Shown here in pieces: positions 44,088 to 50,631 of a DNA stretch of 50,631 nt. The translations under genes and the position numbers were made by a program. Below the pieces are notes generated by a model. It made no database searches, was not told the origin of the DNA, and saw only the letters and a program-made list of their open reading frames with translations. The stretch is taken from assembly GCA_005883765.1 (NCBI GenBank), contig VBAQ01000066.1:1-50631 (forward strand), written 5' to 3'. Source of the stretch: Bacteroidota bacterium. GTDB taxonomy: Bacteria > Bacteroidota > Bacteroidia > Chitinophagales > Chitinophagaceae. Numbering within the stretch: position 1 is the first letter of the stretch; every line of letters starts with the position of its first letter.

Positions 44088-44456
44088 TTAATACTGGCTC
44101 GTGGCAAGCATTACGAGAGTGCATGCTTCAACCGGTTGGATGCCATTTTGTGCAGCTAGCCCGGCCAGCTCATCATTTTCTGCGCCCGGATTAAAAATTA
44201 TGCGATTCGGCTTTAGGGACACTATATAGTCATAATATTCCTTTTGATGCATTGGATTAAGATACACCGTTATGGTGTCAACATCTTTCCACTCTTTTTT
44301 TCCCGTCTCAATTTGTACGTCACCAACTATACCTCGTCTTTTGCCAATAGCGACTACCGGGTGCTGGTGAGCTTGCAAGCGTTGCAAAGCAAGAAAACTA
44401 TAGCGTGAAGGATTTTCCGATGCACCCAGTACTAAAGTCTTTTTCTTTTTATTCAT
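44088..44456 (-). CDS. CoA-binding domain protein (YccU-like)
   Basis: 122 residues of the CoA_binding_2 family: TLVLGASENPSRYSFLALQRL, HPVVAIGKRRGIVGDVQIE, TVYLNPMHQKEYYDYIVSLKPNRIIFNPGAENDEL. The Rossmann fold binds CoA or a nucleotide; the physiological role is unknown. Single gene, divergent from the prolyl oligopeptidase gene. Confidence 0.9.
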   Translation of the reverse strand: MNKKKKTLVLGASENPSRYSFLALQRLQAHQHPVVAIGKRRGIVGDVQIETGKKEWKDVDTITVYLNPMHQKEYYDYIVSLKPNRIIFNPGAENDELAGLAAQNGIQPVEACTLVMLATSQY

Positions 44457-44621
44457 CGCGTAAAACTATTCCAAATATCAAACCAACACAAAACGAAAAA
44501 AGTTAGTTTGTTTTTGGAATTTTCTGGCATCTATCCACACTTTAAGTGATAGTGTCAATTATATTAATGGTGATTTTACAAGGGCATAAAATCTTAATTT
44601 AGAAAGCAAATCAGAAAATCT

Positions 44622-46772
44622 ATGAAACGGTTACTACTCGTTTTACTTTGGTTGGTTCCTGTTGCAGTATTACACGCACAAATCAAATATCCGGTTGCTA
44701 AGAGAGAAAATGTAGTGGACGATTACAATGGAGTAAAAGTGGAAGACCCATATCGATGGCTTGAAGATGATAACAGCGAGGAAACCAGGGCCTGGGCTAA
44801 GGAAGAGAATAAACTGACCTTTGATTATTTGTCAAAAATATCTTTCAGAGACAAGATCAAAAAACGCGTCGAGGAAATGTGGAATTATCCCAAATATGGA
44901 GCTCCATTCCGTAAAGGGAATTTTTATTACTTCACGAAAAACGAAGGTCTGCAAAACCAGGCGGTTTGGTATAGACAAAAGGGAGTGACAGGGCAACCTG
45001 AAGTCTTTATTGACCCGAATAAATTATCAGATGACGGAACGGTCTCCCTTGGCGGAGTTAATTTTTCACTCAATGGAAAATATGTTGCATACACTCTTCA
45101 AAAATCAGGAAGTGATTGGCAGGAGGGCCATGTAATGGATGTTGCAGCAAAAAAACTTTTGAGCGATAAACTGGGATGGTTAAAGTTCACGGGCTTTAGT
45201 TGGAAAGGCGATGAAGGATTTTATTATAGCCGCTATCCCGAACCAAAAGAAGGAGAGGCTCTGAAAGGGAAAAATATCGGTCAACAGGCATACTACCACC
45301 GCCTTGGCACGCCTCAATCAGAAGATAAATTGATTCATGAGGATAAGGAGCATCCGCAACGGTTTGCAAATGTTAGCCTGACTGAAGATGAACGTTTCTT
45401 GATTCTTAACACGTCGGAAGGGACAAGCGGTGGCGAAGTTTGGTTTTGGGACATAAAAGATCCTTTACAAAAAAATTTTAGTTTGTTAGTGCCAGGTTTT
45501 TCAACGGAACCACACGTCGTAGATAACGCTGGTGATAAATTACTGGTGCAGACTAATGACGGGGCGCCGAATTATAAATTGGTATTGGTTGATCCTAAAA
45601 ATCCGGGGAAAGAAAATTGGAAAACAATCATTCCAGAACAAAAAGAGGTCTTGCAAGGTGTTGGCACGGGAGGAGGTTATCTTTTCGCTTCCTATCTGAA
45701 AGATGCGTCTACCAAAGTGTATCAGTATGGCTATGATGGGAAACTGGTTAGGGAAATTAAATTACCGGGCATTGGTACAGCATTTGGTTTTGGTACGGAA
45801 AGACAATACAACGAATTTTTTTATACGTTCACATCTTTCAACTATCCGCCGACTATTTTTAAATATGATATTAAAACCGGGCAATCGACATTATTCCGCA
45901 AAACCGAAGTAAAGTTTAGGCCAGAAGATTATGATGTGGCGCAGGTTTTTGTTCCGGGCAAGGACGGAACAAAGGTGCCTGTGTTTCTTACTTTCAGAAA
46001 AGGCCTTGTGCTTAATGGAAATAATCCTACGCTGATGTATGGCTATGGTGGGTTCAACGCCGCTACTACGCCCGCGTTCAACCCATCTGTAATTTTCTTT
46101 TTAGAACAAGGTGGTTTATATGCCAGCGTATGCATGCGTGGAGGAAGTGAGTATGGCGAAGAATGGCACAAGAGCGGCATGCTCGATAAAAAGCAAAACG
46201 TATTTGATGACTTCATCAGCGCCGCCGAGTGGCTTATTAATAACAAGTATACCAACAGCGGTAAGCTGGCCATACAGGGTGCGTCAAATGGAGGTTTGTT
46301 GATTGGGGCTTGCATGACACAACGGCCCGAGCTTTTTAAAGTCGCCATTCCGCAAGTGGGGGTGATGGACATGTTGCGCTATCATAAATTCACTATTGGC
46401 TATGCATGGGCCGTTGAATACGGGAGCAGCGATAATCCAGATCAGTTTAAATATCTCTATAAATACTCTCCATTACAAAATCTAAAACCTGGTGTGAAAT
46501 ATCCTGCCACCCTGGTTACGACAGCCGATCACGATGACCGGGTCGTACCTGCGCATTCATTTAAGTTTGCCGCCACCCTGCAGGCCGACAATTCGGGAGA
46601 CAATCCTACTCTTATTCGCATTGAAACGAAAGCGGGTCACGGAGGCGGAATGCCAACCAGCAAAAGAATGGAACTTGCAACAGACATTTGGAGTTTTGTG
46701 ATGTATAATCTGGGAATGAATTTTAGGGAGCCTCAGAACTCACCCGAAAAGAAACCAATGAAAGCATTTTGA
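44622..46772 (+). CDS. Exported prolyl oligopeptidase (S9A)
   Basis: 716 residues with a signal peptide (1-19, ending LHAQ). The N-terminal region starts with IKYPVAKRENVVDDYNGVKVEDPYRWLED, as in prolyl oligopeptidases, then a seven-blade propeller, then the alpha/beta-hydrolase domain. The catalytic triad reads Ser555 (GASNGGLL), Asp639 (DDRVVPAHS) and His673 (AGHGGG). It should cut short proline-containing peptides in the periplasm. Single gene with no partner close by. Confidence 0.95.
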   Translation: MKRLLLVLLWLVPVAVLHAQIKYPVAKRENVVDDYNGVKVEDPYRWLEDDNSEETRAWAKEENKLTFDYLSKISFRDKIKKRVEEMWNYPKYGAPFRKGNFYYFTKNEGLQNQAVWYRQKGVTGQPEVFIDPNKLSDDGTVSLGGVNFSLNGKYVAYTLQKSGSDWQEGHVMDVAAKKLLSDKLGWLKFTGFSWKGDEGFYYSRYPEPKEGEALKGKNIGQQAYYHRLGTPQSEDKLIHEDKEHPQRFANVSLTEDERFLILNTSEGTSGGEVWFWDIKDPLQKNFSLLVPGFSTEPHVVDNAGDKLLVQTNDGAPNYKLVLVDPKNPGKENWKTIIPEQKEVLQGVGTGGGYLFASYLKDASTKVYQYGYDGKLVREIKLPGIGTAFGFGTERQYNEFFYTFTSFNYPPTIFKYDIKTGQSTLFRKTEVKFRPEDYDVAQVFVPGKDGTKVPVFLTFRKGLVLNGNNPTLMYGYGGFNAATTPAFNPSVIFFLEQGGLYASVCMRGGSEYGEEWHKSGMLDKKQNVFDDFISAAEWLINNKYTNSGKLAIQGASNGGLLIGACMTQRPELFKVAIPQVGVMDMLRYHKFTIGYAWAVEYGSSDNPDQFKYLYKYSPLQNLKPGVKYPATLVTTADHDDRVVPAHSFKFAATLQADNSGDNPTLIRIETKAGHGGGMPTSKRMELATDIWSFVMYNLGMNFREPQNSPEKKPMKAF

Positions 46773-46859
46773 TTATTTGGCTTGCGACTCTTTTTGACAT
46801 TTCAGCCCCGGCAAGAGGAAAGATTTTTTATCAAAACGGATTTGTATTTTTTTACATCC

Positions 46860-46867
46860 TAAATTTG
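46860..46867 (+). promoter_or_regulatory. Candidate -7 box before the 162-aa membrane protein
   Basis: TAAATTTG is an exact TAnnTTTG match, with TTTG at 46841-46844 (spacing of 15, shorter than usual). The ATG lies 31 nt downstream at 46899. Confidence 0.4.
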
Positions 46868-46898
46868 CTTAAATTTTTCCATTACAAAACCAAAGTTT

Positions 46899-47387
46899 AT
46901 GAAACCAACAATGTATGTGCTAATGCTTGGAACCCTTGCTCTGTTTACCTGTAACATTGCCAATGCCTTTACCAGCCTGGTCGTAATTTCTAAACCTGTC
47001 TCCACAACCACCATAAAAAACCCCAATCCGCTTTCGTTGATTTCTGCAAAGCAGTTTCTCACCCTCACGCCTCAGAAATTTCAGGAGCTGACGGGGAAAA
47101 AGATGAACATTATTCAACGGCTCGAATTTAAAATGCTTCAGCATAAAGTAAGAAAAATGGTAAGAAGAGGCGAGGTCGTTACCATGGCTGACGTACAGAA
47201 AAAATTTGATGATATCGGCTCAATGAATGTACTTGGATTTTTGTTGGGCCTTGTTTTAGGTCCGGTTGGCGTCGTGATCGCTCTTATCCTTAAAGAAACT
47301 GGTGACGTCGGAAGCGATGTAGTAAAATGGTCGTTATATGGTTTGTTGGTTTGGCTGGCCATTGTGTTGGTCGTGATCCTTCTCTAA
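46899..47387 (+). CDS. Small exported/membrane protein of unknown function
   Basis: 162 residues: a signal-like N-terminal helix (1-23), a basic segment with LTPQKFQELTGKKMNIIQRLEFKMLQHKVRKMVRRG, and two hydrophobic helices at the end (about 108-126 and 141-161). The FQELTGKKMN...RLEFKM pattern, as far as I recall, recurs in Bacteroidota hypothetical proteins of this type. Function unknown. A strong bidirectional terminator follows. Confidence 0.7.
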   Translation: MKPTMYVLMLGTLALFTCNIANAFTSLVVISKPVSTTTIKNPNPLSLISAKQFLTLTPQKFQELTGKKMNIIQRLEFKMLQHKVRKMVRRGEVVTMADVQKKFDDIGSMNVLGFLLGLVLGPVGVVIALILKETGDVGSDVVKWSLYGLLVWLAIVLVVILL

Positions 47388-47407
47388 CACTCTTCTCATA
47401 AAAAAAT

Positions 47408-47435
47408 CTTCGGCGTGTGAGCGCCGAAGGTTTTT
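47408..47435. terminator. Bidirectional terminator
   Basis: An 8-bp stem (CTTCGGCG at 47408-47415 with CGCCGAAG at 47422-47429) is flanked by A runs on the left and T runs on the right (47431-47435). It can end transcripts from the plus-strand gene at 47387 and from the minus-strand microprotein gene at 47468. Confidence 0.8.
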
Positions 47436-47467
47436 CTATAATCGTGGCTGTCGAAATCTTGTATTAG

Positions 47468-47623
47468 TCATATTATATCCATCGCCCAAACAAAGGATGT
47501 AGTGACGAAGGGGATGATAAGAGTTAGCCACGGCCAGTGACTGACAATCGCAAATGCCAATGCTGCTGCTGAGATGAAAAAAACAAGCCATGCAGCGCTG
47601 CGGTATTTTCTTTTCTGATGCAT
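47468..47623 (-). CDS. 51-residue two-helix membrane microprotein
   Basis: The minus strand encodes 51 residues from an ATG at 47623 to a TGA at 47468: a basic start (MHQKRKYRSAAW), a hydrophobic helix (about 12-28), a short loop (SHWPW) and a second helix (about 33-49). A good terminator is located right after the stop. Basic start, two clear helices and the terminator all support a real gene, though it is too short for certainty. No family is recognised. Confidence 0.5.
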   Translation of the reverse strand: MHQKRKYRSAAWLVFFISAAALAFAIVSHWPWLTLIIPFVTTSFVWAMDII

Positions 47624-47729
47624 GTTTACGAGTCTTTGTTTTAGGTGGTCGAAGTGAATAGAGGCAGTGCAAAAATAAGGGACAGAAAGGAATTTGTTGG
47701 ATTTTATTCGAGGGAAGTTGATTAAGCTA

Positions 47730-48257
47730 TTACCGGGAACGCCGTCGTTTTTTAAAAATAACTAAAACGATTGAAGTGAATATCCCTGCTAATGCAATTA
47801 ACCATTTTACCGCGACGATATTATGATAGGTGCTAAATTCCGAACCGATCTCAGGTTTGTCCATCCAGTTCAGCAAGAAAATATTTTCTGTGATATCAAA
47901 TGCCCATGCTACGGGCTGCAGCATTGCCAAAGCAAATAAAATATTCCTGGGAGCAGCATTGTATATTTTTCCCCTTACCATCATGCAAAGGCTTGCGATG
48001 CCCGGATAAACGCCGGTCATGAATACAAAATCAAAAATTAGTTGATAGTTGAGAGCTATTTTTGCCGGCTGCTTTATTTGAGTAAGCACGTCAATGACTT
48101 CTCTTTTTGAGTAGAACAATTCTAGGCCAAGGATTGAGAATTTTTGATCGTCCAGCCAAAAATCACTTGCCAGCCATTGCATAATAAATGTCGTCGCAAC
48201 TGCTATTCCAAGGCAAAATAAAAACAGGCTGCGCCATCGTACATCAAAAGATTGCAT
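47730..48257 (-). CDS. Hypothetical multi-pass membrane protein
   Basis: From the ATG at 48257 there are 175 residues with about four hydrophobic helices (FLFCLGIAVATTFIMQW, LIFDFVFMTGVYPGIASLCMM, ILFALAMLQPVAWAFDI and a C-terminal WLIALAGIFTSIVLVIF) and a very basic end (KKRRRSR). The longer start at 48296 would add a hydrophobic extension and is less likely. No family is recognised. It is divergent from the 4-alpha-glucanotransferase. Confidence 0.65.
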   Translation of the reverse strand: MQSFDVRWRSLFLFCLGIAVATTFIMQWLASDFWLDDQKFSILGLELFYSKREVIDVLTQIKQPAKIALNYQLIFDFVFMTGVYPGIASLCMMVRGKIYNAAPRNILFALAMLQPVAWAFDITENIFLLNWMDKPEIGSEFSTYHNIVAVKWLIALAGIFTSIVLVIFKKRRRSR

Positions 48258-48380
48258 AGAAAAAGATCCGGCAAGGATAAATAAAAATACATTCAATGAG
48301 GCTTTTTTTTATTTTCGCTGCCTAATGTGTTTCTAAAACACAACGTTTCTAATAAAATAACCAACTATAATTGCTTGCGC

Positions 48381-50631
48381 ATGAAAGTTCAGTTTTACTT
48401 GCGTTTTCAGACTGAGTTTGGGGATAGTCTTTTGATTAGCGGTAATACCGATGAATTGGGCAATGATGACTTGTCCAAAGGGTTGCCTATGACATACTTC
48501 AATGAGGAATTTTGGGGAGTGACGATCGAACTGAAACGAAAGAAGATCAATCAACTTCAATATCGCTATGTTTTCAAAACAAAAGATGGAGAGATTATCC
48601 CTGAATTTGGAAATGATCGTACCGCGGATCTTGTAAAGAATGGAATAGCCGAGTTGCAATTTATGGATACATGGAATCACGCCGGCGAATATGAGAATAC
48701 GTTTTACACCGCTCCTTTTCAAAAGACGCTGCTGAGTGCCAATGCAAGTAACATAAAGATAAAAACAGACAAACACCCTACTCATATTTTTAAAATAAAG
48801 GCGCCCTTGCTTCAAAAAAATGAAGTTGTTTGTCTGTCGGGTGCCAGTAAGGCTTTTAACTATTGGTCCACCGAGAAACTTTGTTTGATGAGCAAACAGG
48901 GGAATTGGTGGTTCGCCAGGATAGACCTCTCCGAAGAAGATTTTCCTGTTGCCTATAAGTACGGCGTCTATAGTCTGAAAGAAAAGAAATTCCTTCGCTA
49001 TGAAACTGGAAATAATCGCCTGTTATATGGAGAGCCGGCGAAAAAGAGGATCACCGTAATTCATGACGGGTTTATTCATCTTCCCAATAACACATGGAAA
49101 GGAGCCGGCGTTGCCATTCCGGTTTTCAGTTTGCGAAGTAAAAATAGTTTTGGCGTGGGAGAGTTTTCCGATTTGAAATTACTGGTGGATTGGGCCAAAG
49201 CTTCAGGATTAAAGTTGATCCAGGTTCTTCCTGTAAACGACTCCATAGCGACTCACACATGGACGGACTCATACCCTTACGCCGCCATATCTGCCTTTGC
49301 CTTGCATCCCTTGTATACCAATCTCGAAAAGGTCGCCGGAAAGCAGCACGCAGATAAACTTCGTTCATTAAAAAGAAAACAAAAACAGTTGAACGACCTG
49401 GCAGAACTGGATTATGAAGAAGTGATGAAGTTCAAGCTAAGTATGTTGAAAGAATTGTATGAATTATTAGGGAAGGACTGTTTTGAAAGTAAAGAGTACC
49501 AGCATTTCTTTGAAAACAATAAGCATTGGCTTACTCCTTATGCTGCCTTTTGTTATTTCCGGGATAAAAACAATGGTTCTTCGCATTTTGACCAGTGGAA
49601 AACGAACGGCGTCTACGACCCGCGAGACATTGAAAAACTGACGTCCCCGGGCTCAAAGACATTTGGCGACATAGCTCTTCATTATTTTATTCAGTACCAT
49701 TTGCATTTTCAATTGAAAGAAGCTGCGGATTATGCACATAAAAAAGGCGTTGTTCTGAAGGGCGACATTCCGATTGGGATACATCGTTATGGTTGTGACG
49801 CGTGGGTAGAACCCGAATTGTATAGTATGTGCATGCAAGCCGGGGCCCCGCCTGATGATTTTGCCATCAAGGGACAGAACTGGGGGTTTCCCACTTACAA
49901 TTGGAAACGGATGCAGGAAGATGGGTTCGCGTGGTGGAGGAAGAGGTTTGAGCAAATGAGTAGTTATTTTGATGCCTTTCGCATTGATCATATACTTGGA
50001 TTTTTTCGCATCTGGAGTATACCTATGCACGCCATAGAAGGGATCATGGGATATTTTGTCCCGGCCATTCCTGTGAGTATAGTTGAATTTGGTGAAAAAG
50101 GAATTTGGTTCGATTATTATCGCTATTGCAAGCCATTCATAACGGATGAGATCATCAACCAGGTATTTGGAATTCACGCACAAAGGGTGAGAAACGAATT
50201 TGTGGTACCAAACGAGTTTGGAAGGTATGAGCTTGAAATGGGAACAGCCACACAACGGCAAGTGCAGGATTATTTTGCCAGCCTCGATGATACTGGTGAA
50301 AACCGCGCCATTAAGCAGGGATTGTTTGACCTGATTTCAAATGTGATCTTATTTGAAGAAGAAAACTCTGAAGGTGAGAAATTTCATTTTAGATTCGGCA
50401 TGGAGAGCACTATTTCTTTTGGTCTCCTTGATTGGAACACACAACAAAAACTCAAAGACCTTTACGTAGATTATTTTTTTCGTCGCCAGGATGATTTCTG
50501 GAAAAAAGAAGCGATGCATAAGCTGCCCTACCTGAAAAGGTCTACCAACATGCTCATCTGTGGCGAAGACCTTGGGATGGTTCCACGATGTGTACCTGAC
50601 GTAATGAAGCAGTTGGGCATCTTAAGCCTGG
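48381..50631 (+). CDS. malQ: 4-alpha-glucanotransferase with N-terminal CBM20 modules (3' truncated)
   Basis: The frame stays open from the ATG at 48381 to the window edge: 750 residues without a stop. The N-terminal about 235 residues read as two CBM20-like starch-binding modules (FYLRFQTEFGDSLLISGN; HIFKIKAPLLQKNEVVCLSGAS), then the GH77 domain. The nucleophile region FDAFRIDHILGFF has Asp536, and the acid/base region GEDLG has Glu729. This long form resembles plant DPE2, which acts on maltose. It would move glucan units between maltodextrins in the cytoplasm. The right end lies outside the window. Confidence 0.93.
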   Translation, partial: MKVQFYLRFQTEFGDSLLISGNTDELGNDDLSKGLPMTYFNEEFWGVTIELKRKKINQLQYRYVFKTKDGEIIPEFGNDRTADLVKNGIAELQFMDTWNHAGEYENTFYTAPFQKTLLSANASNIKIKTDKHPTHIFKIKAPLLQKNEVVCLSGASKAFNYWSTEKLCLMSKQGNWWFARIDLSEEDFPVAYKYGVYSLKEKKFLRYETGNNRLLYGEPAKKRITVIHDGFIHLPNNTWKGAGVAIPVFSLRSKNSFGVGEFSDLKLLVDWAKASGLKLIQVLPVNDSIATHTWTDSYPYAAISAFALHPLYTNLEKVAGKQHADKLRSLKRKQKQLNDLAELDYEEVMKFKLSMLKELYELLGKDCFESKEYQHFFENNKHWLTPYAAFCYFRDKNNGSSHFDQWKTNGVYDPRDIEKLTSPGSKTFGDIALHYFIQYHLHFQLKEAADYAHKKGVVLKGDIPIGIHRYGCDAWVEPELYSMCMQAGAPPDDFAIKGQNWGFPTYNWKRMQEDGFAWWRKRFEQMSSYFDAFRIDHILGFFRIWSIPMHAIEGIMGYFVPAIPVSIVEFGEKGIWFDYYRYCKPFITDEIINQVFGIHAQRVRNEFVVPNEFGRYELEMGTATQRQVQDYFASLDDTGENRAIKQGLFDLISNVILFEEENSEGEKFHFRFGMESTISFGLLDWNTQQKLKDLYVDYFFRRQDDFWKKEAMHKLPYLKRSTNMLICGEDLGMVPRCVPDVMKQLGILSL

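Noticed and set aside
47436-47672. 78-codon minus-strand frame overlapping the 51-aa gene
   Set aside because: Cys- and His-rich sequence without membrane or domain pattern; it runs through the terminator, while the other frame gives clear helices and stops before it.
48333-50261. Minus-strand open frames of 80-202 codons at the right end
   Set aside because: They lie antisense to the continuous 4-alpha-glucanotransferase frame, which carries clear GH77 motifs.

Overview
The window is a chromosomal stretch of a Bacteroidota bacterium, most likely of the Chitinophagaceae or a close relative. This rests on a SusC/SusD pair, several signal-peptide OmpA/PorT-type barrels, Type IX secretion (T9SS) components and a T9SS cargo, DUF3857 transglutaminase-like proteins, ECF sigma factors with Bacteroidota-type membrane anti-sigma proteins, promoter-like TAnnTTTG boxes instead of -10/-35 elements, and almost no Shine-Dalgarno sequences. 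No rRNA, tRNA, CRISPR array, phage or intact insertion sequence was seen. The density is that of an ordinary core/accessory chromosome.

Layout. 1-5.5 kb: the tail of an unknown gene, a DeoR-type regulator and a SusC/SusD outer-membrane uptake pair closed by a terminator. 5.5-9.5 kb: an ECF sigma factor overlapping a protein that combines a cytoplasmic anti-sigma-like head, one inner-membrane helix, a long periplasmic linker with 21-bp tandem repeats, and a C-terminal outer-membrane barrel. A LVIVD-repeat lipoprotein and a small exported protein follow. 9.5-19.4 kb: queG, a tandem pair of DUF3857/transglutaminase-like proteins (the first lacks the catalytic residues), a two-helix pore-like membrane protein, a serine hydrolase, clpB and a one-cysteine DsbA-like protein. 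19.6-28.5 kb: an OmpA/TSP3 protein, an Omp85-like barrel, a DAO-type FAD oxidoreductase, a YdeI-like protein, a zinc ribbon, guanine deaminase, a second ECF sigma/anti-sigma pair and an NlpC/P60 peptidase.

28.4-32.7 kb is a seven-gene minus-strand run: an FtsX/LolE-like permease, a lipoprotein, crcB, DUF190, inorganic pyrophosphatase, a half-size TauE/SafE protein and a lipoprotein. 32.8-41.7 kb: the T9SS plug protein, a ligase-associated exonuclease with an ATP-dependent DNA ligase, a RoxA-like di-heme cytochrome, menG/ubiE overlapping porT, engB, a tiny membrane protein and a YkuK-type RNase H-fold protein. 41.7-50.6 kb: a secreted HExxHxxGxxH metalloprotease with a T9SS C-terminal domain and its exported companion, a CoA-binding protein, an exported prolyl oligopeptidase, small membrane proteins (one of 51 aa), and the 5' part of a CBM20-bearing 4-alpha-glucanotransferase that runs off the right edge.

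How the genes work together. Envelope biology dominates: T9SS plug and PorT could serve export of the metalloprotease encoded nearby. Two ECF/anti-sigma modules of different design sit 20 kb apart. The best candidates for under-described biology are the outer-membrane-barrel anti-sigma module with its repeat-bearing linker, the pseudo-transglutaminase/transglutaminase tandem, the two-helix pore-like protein, and the companion gene of the metalloprotease. All functional calls come from reading the sequence; no database search was run.
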